From the NCBI GenBank assembly GCA_019429205.1, contig JAHYIT010000032.1, positions 1 through 37,077 of the forward strand: DNA of 37,077 nt, written 5' to 3'. Position 1 is the stretch's first letter. Every line of letters begins with the position of its first letter. A program made the position numbers and the translations under genes. This stretch comes from Mariniphaga sp. Lineage in GTDB: Bacteria; Bacteroidota; Bacteroidia; Bacteroidales; Prolixibacteraceae. Of this stretch, positions 15,179-24,426 are shown one piece after another. Under the pieces are notes generated by a model. It made no database searches. It saw nothing but the letters and a program-made list of their open reading frames with translations, and was not told the origin of the DNA.

Positions 15179-15328
15179 TCAATTTTTTACCTCCGTTATC
15201 ACGATCTCGTTTTTCCCTTTGGTTTTCGGGTTGTTTAACGTAAATACAATCCGGGTGATTCCGTCGGGCCAGTAGCGACGAAGACCATAAACCGTTGTGG
15301 TAAATGGTAAAACAGCAAACCTCAGGAA
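15179..15328 (-). pseudogene. Copied 3' end of a heparinase II/III-like lyase
   Basis: An open frame of about 49 codons with no start. It ends VYGLRRYWPDGITRIVFTL, then NNPKTKGKNEIVITEVKN and a TGA. The intact lyase at 16754-18691 ends GLRRYWPDGITRIVFTVNNS, then KTKGKNEIVIMEVIR, so the fragment is the last 40 or so codons of a paralogue; the DNA is also visibly similar but not identical. The rest of the gene is missing. Fragment and intact 3' end lie on either side of the AAA/DUF4143 gene. Confidence 0.85.
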
Positions 15329-15381
15329 TTAGCTAAAATATCAAAAAATGCAATTGGTGCAAGTTTTGATAATTTAATTTC

Positions 15382-15389
15382 TAACTTTG
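15382..15389 (+). promoter_or_regulatory. Possible -7 box (TAACTTTG)
   Basis: TAACTTTG fits the Bacteroidota -7 consensus TAnnTTTG exactly and ends only 4 bp before the ATG at 15394. If used, the transcript would be leaderless or nearly so. No convincing -33 TTTG at the usual spacing is seen (TTTTG at 15364-15368 is too close). Confidence 0.3.
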
Positions 15390-15393
15390 TCCA

Positions 15394-16629
15394 ATGGATA
15401 ACTACATAAACAGAAAAGAATATATAGACAAACTACTGTCGTATAAAGATAAAGACCTTATAAAAGTTGTGAGTGGTTTACGTAGATCAGGGAAAAGTAC
15501 TTTGCTTGAAATTTACTATGACCATTTGTTAAAACAGGGCATCGGTAAGCGACAAATGCAATTTTTCAATTTTGAACTACCGGAAAATTACCTGAACAAA
15601 AGCTGGAGCGATATATATTTCGAGATAAAGAAAAAAATGCAATCCGATAAAACCAACTATGTTTTTTTGGATGAAGTTCAAAACATACCATTCTTTGAAA
15701 AATTAGTGGACGGACTTTTTGCCACAGAAAACACAGATATTTATATTACAGGTTCAAATGCATTCTTGTTGAGTAGTGAATTGGCAACTTTTTTGAGCGG
15801 TCGTTACATTGAAATTTCTATTTTGCCATTTTCATTTAAAGAATACTTAACAGCTCGCCATATTCAAATGGGTAACAAGTACCTCAATTTTGAAGCCTTA
15901 TTTTTTGATTATGTAAACGAAACTTCATTGCCAAAAGGTGTCGAATTACGTGAAGGTGGTTTTGACAAAATATACGAATATCTTGAGGCTATTTATACAA
16001 CAATAATCGAAAAAGACATAACTCAACGACATCAGATAAACGATAAACGTGCTTTTGCAAACATTGTAAAATTTGTGGCTTCTAATATTGGAAATCAACT
16101 TTCACCAGGTAATATTTCCAAGACACTTAAACAAGACGGACAAAACATACATCACGCCACGGTTGAAAAGTATTTGGATTATTTGGTAACCAGTTTTGTA
16201 TTTTACAAAGTAAACCGATTCGACTTGAAAGGAAAAAAACAGTTGGCTACACAAGAAAAATATTATTTGGTGGATGTTGGGTTATTAAATGTGTTGGCAG
16301 GCAAAGAGAGAATTACAGAAAGAGGTCATATTTTAGAAAATATTGTTTATTTGGAATTATTACGCCGAGGCAACAAAGTATGGACGGGTACCGCCCGAAA
16401 TACTGAAGTGGACTTTGTCTGCAAAAATCCAACAGGCGAAATTGATTACTACCAAGTGGCATGGCAAATGACAAATGAAAATACCGTAGAGCGTGAGTTT
16501 GGGGCATTAGAAAAAATTAATGACAACTATCCAAAATATTTGCTCACGACAGATTCATTTACACAAAATCGTAGCGGAATTAGACACATAAATGTATTTA
16601 ATTGGCTACTTGAAACAAATGAAAATTAA
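15394..16629 (+). CDS. AAA_14/DUF4143 ATPase
   Basis: A 411-residue cytoplasmic protein. Residues 20-150 are an AAA_14 ATPase domain with Walker A GLRRSGKST (28-36), Walker B YVFLDEVQ (89-96) and sensor-like ITGSNA. A middle winged-helix-like part follows, and then the DUF4143 domain with ILENIVYLELLRRG and VWTGTARNTEVDFV near 315-345, resembling a PD-(D/E)xK nuclease core. The role of this very common prokaryotic family is not established. It is the only plus-strand gene between 10.2 kb and the right edge and interrupts a minus-strand cluster. It is AT-richer than its neighbours and flanked by a heparinase 3' fragment on one side and the intact gene's 3' end on the other, all of which suggest a later arrival. 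A hairpin from AACAGGCTG/CAGCCTGTT (16642-16690) follows the stop. Confidence 0.9.
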   Translation: MDNYINRKEYIDKLLSYKDKDLIKVVSGLRRSGKSTLLEIYYDHLLKQGIGKRQMQFFNFELPENYLNKSWSDIYFEIKKKMQSDKTNYVFLDEVQNIPFFEKLVDGLFATENTDIYITGSNAFLLSSELATFLSGRYIEISILPFSFKEYLTARHIQMGNKYLNFEALFFDYVNETSLPKGVELREGGFDKIYEYLEAIYTTIIEKDITQRHQINDKRAFANIVKFVASNIGNQLSPGNISKTLKQDGQNIHHATVEKYLDYLVTSFVFYKVNRFDLKGKKQLATQEKYYLVDVGLLNVLAGKERITERGHILENIVYLELLRRGNKVWTGTARNTEVDFVCKNPTGEIDYYQVAWQMTNENTVEREFGALEKINDNYPKYLLTTDSFTQNRSGIRHINVFNWLLETNEN

Positions 16630-16753
16630 GGCACATCACTAAACAGGCTGTATGAAAATGGGAATTTTTTGCACCGTGGCTCAGCCTGTTGTATAAAATG
16701 CAAATAAATAAGTTGTAGCATTTAAAATCCTGAATATTAAATGCCTAATTCAA

Positions 16754-18691
16754 TTATCTTATTACTTCCATTATCACTATCTCATTCTTCCCCTTTGTTT
16801 TTGAATTGTTCACGGTGAATACAATCCGGGTAATGCCGTCGGGCCAGTAGCGGCGCAGACCGGCGTCAGTCACTTCGCTAAACTCGATTTTGGGTGAAAC
16901 GGTTTTGGCGTTGTATTTCATTTCCAGGTCAAATCCGTCGCCTTTCAGCAATAAAACGCCCGGTTTCTCTTCCGATACTTTGCAGTAGGTTACAAAATTA
17001 ATGGTGGTAGGTTCGTCCATCACTTTTTCCAATTCGTAATCATCGCGAATGATAAACTGTTTGCCGCGGTCGAGCTGATAGGTTCGCACCCACTTTTCAA
17101 CTGCTGCATCATCCGGGTAAGCTTTGGAAATGTCGGTTGAAAAAACCGCTTTTTTTGCATCGGCTTTAAAGTTGGTGTTGGCCGCCACATATTCCCGGCC
17201 CTGCATTTGGTCCACCCCGTTTATTTTGGGCAGTTGATGATACTGGCTCTGCATGGTCCAGATTTCGTACCGGCGGCTGCTAAAGGTTTTAGCGGTGTAG
17301 GTTTCGCGGCCAATATCGATAAGTGCCGGTTTTCCATCGAAGTACAACACACAGGTTCCCAAATCGTTGTGATTGTGGCTTTCGGCATTGTGGCCGCCTT
17401 TGGCTGCAAAAAAGAAACCTTCGGAAGAACCTGCCTGGTCGCGGGCGCCGGCCACTTCAGTTTGCGGCAGCCAAAAATCACTGATGCGTGCATTTTCCGT
17501 TTCGGCATTTTTAATTTCTTCCAGATGCATCAGTTGCATAATCTGTTCGTCGATTTTTCCGCCAGGCGCTTTTTCTCCCCAATCCTGCTTTTCAGCCAGA
17601 AAAGCCCCGAACTTCTGCATTAAAGGATCGCCAATGTCTTTTCCGTAGCTGTAAATAATTTGCGGACGGCTACCGGTGGTGGCATCTGCATCGGCAAAGT
17701 TTATAAAGTACGGATAATCAATGTATGCTTTGTAAATGTAGTTGCCCATGTTTTTGATGAGCTGATTATCGTACACATCGAACCCGCCACCGGTAGCCCG
17801 TTTCAGCAGGTCGAGGCACTGGTAGAGCGATGCCCCTGCCCTGCCCCAGTAACTCGGGCCTTCGTCGCAGCCGCCATCATCGGGATACACATTTACAAAT
17901 TCATCAAGCGAACGAACCAATTTTTGCACGCCTTTAATTTTTTGCTGCTGATCATCTTCCAGAATCAGAATGGCTGTGAGCATGTTGTGGTTGGTCCAGG
18001 GATTCCAGTTGTTCACATGCCGCGAACCGTCCAAACCCTGCCACCAGAAATCGTCGCGCTCGTAATACGGAATGACGGCTTTTTTCATGATTTCGTCTTT
18101 CAGCCTTTTGGCAATAAGCGGGTGAATTTTGTCGAATTCATCTTTAAACAAAAACCAGGTCCACGAAAGAACATTGGCAATTTCGCCCACACCCAAATCG
18201 ATAACCGGTTCATCTGCATCGGGCAAACCGTGTGGCGCCTTTTGTGCAGTGAGATGCGCCGACCAGCCCCACCAGGTTTGTTCGCTGTAATACCAAACGC
18301 CGTTCACAATCTGGTCGGTAAACCGGCCTTTGCCTTCAGCCAGTTCACCCATTACCAGAGCAACCAAAGCAGCCCGGGGTGCAGCATACGCACCTTGCCG
18401 CCGATCGCCCGAGCGGATAATTTCGAGGTAATCGGTAGCCTTTACCACCGGCCAGTCGTAATCCAGGTATTCTTCTGCATCCTGAATATACTCCCGACGT
18501 ATGGTTTCCGGTAAGTTATTCCAGAATTCACGATCGGTGTAACCAGGAAATTCCAGTATTGAAAAATCATTCACAAGAGCCTGAGCAAGGTTGGTTTCTT
18601 TGGCTTCTTTCTGAAGCAAATCCCGTTTTTCGTAGGAAAAAACGCTAACGGAAAAACAAGTCAGCAAAACAAAAAGCATTAATTTTTTCAT
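16754..18691 (-). CDS. Heparinase II/III-like polysaccharide lyase, copy 1
   Basis: A 645-residue exported protein with signal LMLFVLLTCFSVSVFS (4-19). Residues 60-400 are an alpha/alpha toroid with NNWNPWTNHNML (227-238) and DDGGCDEGPSYWGRAGAS (271-288). Residues 420-640 are the beta-sandwich of heparinase II/III enzymes, with GGHNAESHNHNDLGTCVLYF (432-451) and ALIDIGRETY. Asn228, Tyr281 and His434 or nearby histidines are the expected catalytic set by analogy with PL21/PL12-type lyases. It should cleave uronic-acid linkages by beta-elimination in the periplasm; the CAZy family cannot be fixed by eye. It is the last intact gene of the right-hand cluster, 156 bp after the GH106-like gene. A copy of its 3' end lies at 15179-15328. 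Confidence 0.85.
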   Translation of the reverse strand: MKKLMLFVLLTCFSVSVFSYEKRDLLQKEAKETNLAQALVNDFSILEFPGYTDREFWNNLPETIRREYIQDAEEYLDYDWPVVKATDYLEIIRSGDRRQGAYAAPRAALVALVMGELAEGKGRFTDQIVNGVWYYSEQTWWGWSAHLTAQKAPHGLPDADEPVIDLGVGEIANVLSWTWFLFKDEFDKIHPLIAKRLKDEIMKKAVIPYYERDDFWWQGLDGSRHVNNWNPWTNHNMLTAILILEDDQQQKIKGVQKLVRSLDEFVNVYPDDGGCDEGPSYWGRAGASLYQCLDLLKRATGGGFDVYDNQLIKNMGNYIYKAYIDYPYFINFADADATTGSRPQIIYSYGKDIGDPLMQKFGAFLAEKQDWGEKAPGGKIDEQIMQLMHLEEIKNAETENARISDFWLPQTEVAGARDQAGSSEGFFFAAKGGHNAESHNHNDLGTCVLYFDGKPALIDIGRETYTAKTFSSRRYEIWTMQSQYHQLPKINGVDQMQGREYVAANTNFKADAKKAVFSTDISKAYPDDAAVEKWVRTYQLDRGKQFIIRDDYELEKVMDEPTTINFVTYCKVSEEKPGVLLLKGDGFDLEMKYNAKTVSPKIEFSEVTDAGLRRYWPDGITRIVFTVNNSKTKGKNEIVIMEVIR

Positions 18692-18847
18692 CTCATTCTA
18701 TTTTTTTGATTCATTTGTATGGTTTATTCCAAATTTTTAAGCCGGCTTAATTTTTCAAGCACTTTCTTTTCAACTACCAAACAGTTCAGTAAAAAAGTAC
18801 CGTTGTTTTTATAAGAACATTCCTTTTGTAAACAGTAATGAGGCAAT

Positions 18848-21800
18848 TTAAATTGTACGAACCAACTGAAACGGTTCCATCAATCCATAATCCATCAGAA
18901 AATATTCTGAACCGGCAGGAGCTTTTTCTGGAGCGTAATTCCAGGAGTGCGGGCCAAAAATCCAGTTTTTGTTATCCTGATAGAAAAATCCAAACGTGTT
19001 TTTCAAGCTGCCGGTTACTTTCACTGTAATTTCGTTTTCACCTTCCTTAAGCAAACCGGTAACATCCAGTTCGTTGGGCTGCCAGGCTATCAAACCGGCA
19101 GGTTGACCATTTACAAGCACTTCGGCTACCGTTCCCTTCCATTTTGGCAATTTCACTTTATAAACTGCTTTTTCCAATCCGGAAATGTTGAAATTTTGAG
19201 AATAAGCCACTTTTTGCGAATAAAACGGCAGTCCGTTTTCTTTCCATGAGCCCGGTTTATCCATATTTCCACCAGCAATTTCGAAACCCCTTTCATTCGG
19301 AATTACACTGAAATCGCCTAACAAATAAACCGGCATCACTTCCGCCAGAATGTGCATCCGCGGCGCTTTGATGGTCAGTGTGTTTTTCCCCGGTTTCAGG
19401 AAGCTGCCAACGGCAAACTGCGGAAAACTCTTTTCAATCCAGAAACTGCCTTCGTTTTTAGCAACCTCGTTTCCGTTGATAAACACTTTCCACAACTCAG
19501 GGCGTTCAACCACCGCGCGTATGGATTGCATGGCAGCGGCATCCAGATTCGCATTGATGTTGAAATGGTAACTGGCTTCAAACCACGAATTGTCTTTAAA
19601 CAACGTATCCATTTCGAGCCAGGTTTTTTTGTACTGAATTTTGTGCTGCCACGGATTGCCCATTGCAACGTCATTTTCTTCAAACAAACCGATGAGCGCA
19701 TTCATAAAATAAACATCCTTTTTCTCCGACTCTACTGTTTTCAGGTCGAGGTAATTCACCATCATAATGTTGTCGGATTCGCGTTTAACCGAAACGGCGC
19801 CGGCACTTTCAACAATGGTTTCAGTTCCGGTAACCGATTTATATTCCGGTTCGTCAGATTTTTTATTGGTTGCTGTAAACAATGCGCTTCCCACCGGACT
19901 GAGTTCAACCTGAAACGTAACTTTCCCGTTTTCGGTTTTGGCAGGATAACTGAAAACTTTTCCCGAAACCGGGTCGAGCATCGAAACCTGTTTTCCTTCC
20001 ACAGTAATTTCAGCGGCTGCTTTTTTGGTGGTATGCGAGTTCACGAAAAACAGCAGTTGTCCGTCATCCAAAATCCGGCGCTGATGGTAAAGCATGCCGT
20101 TCCGGGTTTGGTCGTTCATTACAAACTCATCGTTCCGGAGCATTTTCAGTGTGCCTTCGTTTTTCAGGTTCTCCGAAACCAGCCAGTTTTCAGGATGTTT
20201 GGCCGCGAGTTCAATAATTTCTTTTGATTCCGATCCGTCGAGCAACGTAATTTTTGGATTAAACGACAAAACTTTTCCGCCGTTTTCAAGGTATTCTTTC
20301 AACAAATTGAACGTTGTGATGTCGATATTTTCCATTTCGGCCGGAATCACCACCAGCGAATAATCACGTTTCCCAACCTTCAAAATACTGCCGGTTACAC
20401 TTCCCAATGTTTTCAGCACATTTTCAGAACCCAAATCGTATTCAACATGAAGTTGCTCCAACCGGTAAACAAAATTTTTGAAACCGTTGCGAATGGTGTT
20501 GATCGCCGGATTTTTATCCCTTCGGGAGAAATACATCCACGCGGTTGTATTGGGCTGAAGTACCAAAGTGGTATTGATTTGCTGTCCCGCCGACATGGCC
20601 ATTGAAATGCGGCCAATGTAATCGCCCATCAGTTTGTAGTGTTCCCACCACGGTTCGTGATAAGAAAACGACGGCGGGTAGTCGAATTTACGTACCCCGT
20701 TTAACGAATAATACGAAAGATGCTGGTTTACAAAATTAACACCCAGCACACCCTGCCAGTCAGCCAGCCGTTTCTGGGTTTCGAAAGTCATTTCCCAGCC
20801 GCCGCCGCCATAAGTTTCGCTCAGGGTTCGTGTTCTGCCGGCCTGATTGGCAGCGCTCAGCAACTCGCGCACAGCACGGTCGTTTCCAAACTGGCCGCCC
20901 AATCCAGCCGAGTCCAGCCGGTTTCCCAGCATATCCACTCCCGGCATTTGGTGCCAGATGTAAAAAGCTGCTTCATCCATCCCATCGGTCGGTTCAGGCC
21001 AGCCGTGTTCCCAGTAATGCCCGGTCCAGACGAGATTTTTTTCCTCGCAGTATTGATACCAGGGTTTGGCCCAGCGGTCAACAAACATCTCAACCAAAAG
21101 CTCGTAAAAATCGTGTCGCACCTTTTTCCAATTACCGGTTTCCTCCACCAGCGACGGCAGGTTCAACTTCAAATCGTAACCCCAGCGTTGATGAAAAACA
21201 TCAAACAAATCGGGCGTCCAGCGGAGCATCGTACCTCTTGGCATGGCCGCTTCGAGGTTGGGTTCGTCGGTAAAAACGCCCAGAACAGTGGAGCCAAAAT
21301 CAGCCTGGTTTTTCTCGTAACCTTTGGTCATGGTCACGTCCATGAATTTTTCAGTTACCCCCGGGTAAAGTAAATCAACATAAGTAAAACCTCCGTACCA
21401 GGGCGATTTTCCGGGATAGGTTTTCCTAAAAATATAAAATGTTCCTTCCTTTCCGTTTTCAGTTTCAACCGCAGCAGTAATATTTTCAAAACCGGTTTCC
21501 GTTTTGCGCAGCACCACTTCAATGGTGTCCGAAAAAACAACATCCAGTTTTTGCTGGATTTCCATGCTCAAACCTGTGCCGTGCTGATATGAATCGGGCA
21601 TTTCTGCCGGAACGTGCCCGCCTGCAAAACCCGACGGATAGGAGTTTTCATCGTAAATCCAGACTTTCATTCCCAGTTCTTTTCCCTTCTGAACGGTGTA
21701 ATCGAACAAATGAAACCAATCCTCGGAAAGATATTCGGTGAGCAATCCCGGGCGCGGATGAACAAACACGCCGCCGATTCCGGCTTTTTTAAACTCCCTC

Positions 21801-22003
21801 ATCTGGAAATCAATCCCTTCTTCCGAAATCTGTTCGTTCCAGTCCCAAAGCGGCGCACTGCGGTATTCAGCAGGCGGATCGGCAAAAAGCTGCTTGAGTT
21901 CAGTTACTGTGTTAATTCCTTCGGGAACAGGTTTTTGGGTGCAGCCTGAAAACAGGACAATCGAAAGTAAAATAGCGGTTACAAAAAAGAAAATACGTTT
22001 CAT
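18848..22003 (-). CDS. GH106-like glycoside hydrolase lipoprotein
   Basis: I place the start at 22003, giving 1051 residues that begin MKRIFFFVTAILLSIVLFSG with lipobox Cys21. The frame is open 42 codons further upstream, but that part translates a genomic repeat (22033-22081) and is not credible. Residues 38-480 form a TIM-barrel-like region: PPAEYRSAPLWDWNEQIS, GIGGVFVHPRPGL, VWIYDENSYPSGFAGG, GVFTDEPN with Glu247, and later LSETYGGGGWEMTF, whose acidic residues are candidate catalytic groups. A glutamine-amidotransferase-like middle domain and C-terminal beta-sandwich, galactose-binding-like domains follow (KVFINGNEVAKNEGSFWIEK; VLVNGQPAGL). This is the layout of GH106-type alpha-L-rhamnosidases and many unassigned relatives. 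Rhamnosidase action fits the neighbouring GH78, but the family call is tentative. Confidence 0.7.
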   Translation of the reverse strand: MKRIFFFVTAILLSIVLFSGCTQKPVPEGINTVTELKQLFADPPAEYRSAPLWDWNEQISEEGIDFQMREFKKAGIGGVFVHPRPGLLTEYLSEDWFHLFDYTVQKGKELGMKVWIYDENSYPSGFAGGHVPAEMPDSYQHGTGLSMEIQQKLDVVFSDTIEVVLRKTETGFENITAAVETENGKEGTFYIFRKTYPGKSPWYGGFTYVDLLYPGVTEKFMDVTMTKGYEKNQADFGSTVLGVFTDEPNLEAAMPRGTMLRWTPDLFDVFHQRWGYDLKLNLPSLVEETGNWKKVRHDFYELLVEMFVDRWAKPWYQYCEEKNLVWTGHYWEHGWPEPTDGMDEAAFYIWHQMPGVDMLGNRLDSAGLGGQFGNDRAVRELLSAANQAGRTRTLSETYGGGGWEMTFETQKRLADWQGVLGVNFVNQHLSYYSLNGVRKFDYPPSFSYHEPWWEHYKLMGDYIGRISMAMSAGQQINTTLVLQPNTTAWMYFSRRDKNPAINTIRNGFKNFVYRLEQLHVEYDLGSENVLKTLGSVTGSILKVGKRDYSLVVIPAEMENIDITTFNLLKEYLENGGKVLSFNPKITLLDGSESKEIIELAAKHPENWLVSENLKNEGTLKMLRNDEFVMNDQTRNGMLYHQRRILDDGQLLFFVNSHTTKKAAAEITVEGKQVSMLDPVSGKVFSYPAKTENGKVTFQVELSPVGSALFTATNKKSDEPEYKSVTGTETIVESAGAVSVKRESDNIMMVNYLDLKTVESEKKDVYFMNALIGLFEENDVAMGNPWQHKIQYKKTWLEMDTLFKDNSWFEASYHFNINANLDAAAMQSIRAVVERPELWKVFINGNEVAKNEGSFWIEKSFPQFAVGSFLKPGKNTLTIKAPRMHILAEVMPVYLLGDFSVIPNERGFEIAGGNMDKPGSWKENGLPFYSQKVAYSQNFNISGLEKAVYKVKLPKWKGTVAEVLVNGQPAGLIAWQPNELDVTGLLKEGENEITVKVTGSLKNTFGFFYQDNKNWIFGPHSWNYAPEKAPAGSEYFLMDYGLMEPFQLVRTI

Positions 22004-22032
22004 TTCACAATTTTTTTTAGTTATTAAATTCA

Positions 22033-22081
22033 GACTTCGACTTCGCTCAGTCTGACCGTCACCCTGAGCGTAGTCGAAAGG
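22033..22081. repeat. Palindromic dispersed repeat (TTCGACTTCGCTCAG type)
   Basis: TTCGACTTCGCTCAG and CTGAGCGTAGTCGAA pair with one mismatch around a central GTCTGACCGTCACC-like loop. This palindrome is very common between genes in Bacteroidota genomes (recollection). Its translation creates the false N-terminal extension of the gene starting at 22003. Confidence 0.8.
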
Positions 22082-22267
22082 TGTTTGAAATAATATTCTA
22101 TTGACTTTAACCAAAACACATTGTTTCATATTATTCGATTTTTGAATTTAACTTTATTATTTATATCAATGTGGCTAAAGCCTTGCTCAACAGTAATTTA
22201 TTAATCCGTCAGCTAAAGCAGACGGCAATAAAATAAAAACAGAAAATTAATCAAATCAATTTTGCTG

Positions 22268-24409
22268 TTAATCCAGATTTTTAAGCCATTCCAGTTCATC
22301 AATTACCTCCTTTTCAACCTCCGACCAGTGAAAATACCGGTTGCCGCCGTTGTGGGTGTAATGCATCAAAGGCATGGGCTGGTAAACTTTTTCAGTTATG
22401 ACAACTAACTCCCGCCAATTTTCCGCAGCTTTTTCCAGATTTTGCACCGCTTTTTGATGAAACTCCTTTTCACCGGTATTCAGGTATTTCTGATAATTGA
22501 CGGCAGCGCGCAATTTACCGGAGAAATAGAGGCCAAGTTGCGACCACGCCCGAATATCGGAAACTTCATAAAGCAGGTCCGTATTTTTTCCGGGTTCAAT
22601 TTTTTCCACATCTGCCAGCGCTTTCAGGCAAAATGTTTCCACCGAATCGGCCAATTGAAGCGGGGTAATTTTTCCATCAACCGAATTTTCACCATTGTCC
22701 AGAAATTCCTGAATGCTGAGGTAAGCAGGCTCCATTGGTTCTTTAGCGGCCATTTCAGCAAGCGAAATCAGCTTAACTTTATTGTTTTCCATGGCCAGCA
22801 TTCCTTCAGAATAAAGCGTAAAATCCCAGGTTGCATTCCAATATGAAGCCACTATCAACGGGACCCGGCTTACTTTTTTCTGTGCTTCGAACAATTCTTT
22901 CCCATGTTCCGGGAACAAGTTTACAAAAGCCTGTTCGAAAACCGAATCGGGCGTTTTGGGGTTATACAGCAGTCTACCCCAGTTTTTGTAAAACATCCAC
23001 TGCCGCTCAAATGCGTATTTATTACTTGTTCCTTCCAGTGCTGTAATAAAGTCTTTGGCCGGAATATAACATTCGGACCCCACATAATACCCATTTACAT
23101 AAGGCTGTACGTTTTGGGCAATATGCTTGCGAATAAACTCCGGTTGCCCCCATCGCAGTATAAAAAAGTCTTCGTTGCGCATCATCCAGGCCAGTTTATA
23201 GTTTCTCGGAAGTGGATTCCAGTAAGTGTCGGTCAGTTCGCCGCCATGTACTTTTACCAATGATGGGGTGGAATGTGCATGCGACCAGTTAAACTTCAGT
23301 TCGGTCATAACAGGGCCGATGAAACAACTCAGCGTATCGAGGGAACGACGCGTCATCCGCTCTACATCCACAGAAGTTGAGCCACCACTCCCCAAGTTGG
23401 CTGAAAAAGGAATCCGGTGGATGAACTTTATTTTTCGGGATGCATTCCGTGCCCCCTGAATAATGCTTTCGAGCATCCAAATCTGGCGCTCTTCGGGGGT
23501 CATTCCGCCCATACCTTCGCCATGCGAAATTCCCAGGCCGGTTAAATCAGGATAAGTATCGATAACAGCTTTTACACTTTCGCGCATGTAATCCTTTACA
23601 ATTTCAGAGGTGTCTCCCAGATTGATAAAATATTCGTTGTTGATGCTGTATTCGGCCACGCTGTGCGCTTTTGCAAATTCAGGTGAAACAAAAATATTCC
23701 AGTTTACGATGTAGGTTTCAATGCCCCTGTTTTTGGCTTCCCGGAAAATATAATTCCAGAATTTTTTCCAACCGGCCATTTCTTCATCGGAAAAACCGCA
23801 GGCTTCAGGGTATTTTTCGGTTTTCACCATGTAATGAAACGGGTGCTGGCTCCAAAGTGTGAGCGCGTTAAACCGGTTTTCGGCCATCATGTCCAGAAAT
23901 GCCCGCCAGAAGCTGGTGTCGCGAACCGTTTCGGAATGTAGTTGCAGCGCTTCTCCTGTGCGGTACGACATCCACGGCAGATTAAATTTAATGGCCCGGA
24001 ACGGAAGATGCGGACTTTCCATTTTTGCAACAATGGTTTTCTGTCCGCTTTCCAGTTGTTCTTTGATATCGAACAACCCGTACATTAAGCCGGTTGCATC
24101 GCCACCAGTTACCGTAATTTTTTTATTTTCAACACTGATTTGAAAAGCTTCCGGTTTGAAATTTATTGAGTCAACTGAAGTTTGAATAATAAGGTCCGGG
24201 CGATTGTCAACAATTTTCACAAAACCTGCAACGCCGGTACCCTTCAATTTATTCATTCCCAAAAGCACCTGAGGCGAATTCTTTTCTACCTCCGGTTTTA
24301 TGCGCAGCTCTTCACTGCTGCAAGAGGTGCAAACCAATCCCGCAAAAATCAGCAATAAAACCGCACTTAATCCGGTAATGCGGGTTTTAGGTTTTTTAAT
24401 TGGTTTCAT
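22268..24409 (-). CDS. GH67N/GH20b-like glycosidase, alpha-glucuronidase-like
   Basis: A 713-residue lipoprotein (signal SAVLLLIFAGLVCTSC, lipobox Cys30). Residues 35-135 resemble the small alpha/beta domain that precedes the barrel in GH67 and GH20 enzymes (ITVTGGDATGLMYGLFDIKE). A long (beta/alpha)8-like part follows, with FRAIKFNLPWMSYR, MMAENRFNALTLWSQHPF, GIETYIVNWNIF and LTGLGISHGEGMGGM; Glu298 in HGEG is a candidate acid. The C-terminal third is helical. I do not recognise a defined CAZy family. Release of glucuronic acid, or another exo-cleavage on a uronic-acid-rich oligosaccharide, is the guess from the fold and context. It lies 17 bp after the sulfatase-GH78 gene, so the two are almost certainly co-transcribed. 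Confidence 0.65.
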   Translation of the reverse strand: MKPIKKPKTRITGLSAVLLLIFAGLVCTSCSSEELRIKPEVEKNSPQVLLGMNKLKGTGVAGFVKIVDNRPDLIIQTSVDSINFKPEAFQISVENKKITVTGGDATGLMYGLFDIKEQLESGQKTIVAKMESPHLPFRAIKFNLPWMSYRTGEALQLHSETVRDTSFWRAFLDMMAENRFNALTLWSQHPFHYMVKTEKYPEACGFSDEEMAGWKKFWNYIFREAKNRGIETYIVNWNIFVSPEFAKAHSVAEYSINNEYFINLGDTSEIVKDYMRESVKAVIDTYPDLTGLGISHGEGMGGMTPEERQIWMLESIIQGARNASRKIKFIHRIPFSANLGSGGSTSVDVERMTRRSLDTLSCFIGPVMTELKFNWSHAHSTPSLVKVHGGELTDTYWNPLPRNYKLAWMMRNEDFFILRWGQPEFIRKHIAQNVQPYVNGYYVGSECYIPAKDFITALEGTSNKYAFERQWMFYKNWGRLLYNPKTPDSVFEQAFVNLFPEHGKELFEAQKKVSRVPLIVASYWNATWDFTLYSEGMLAMENNKVKLISLAEMAAKEPMEPAYLSIQEFLDNGENSVDGKITPLQLADSVETFCLKALADVEKIEPGKNTDLLYEVSDIRAWSQLGLYFSGKLRAAVNYQKYLNTGEKEFHQKAVQNLEKAAENWRELVVITEKVYQPMPLMHYTHNGGNRYFHWSEVEKEVIDELEWLKNLD

Positions 24410-24426
24410 TCTATCCTGCCTTTTAG

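Noticed and set aside
17660-18514. 284-codon plus-strand ORF inside the heparinase-like gene
   Set aside because: Antisense shadow of the lyase; composition rich in Val/Ile/His typical of a shadow frame.
18947-20227. Long plus-strand ORFs inside the GH106-like gene, up to 291 codons
   Set aside because: They are antisense to a gene with clear domains, lack a start context and have no recognisable family.
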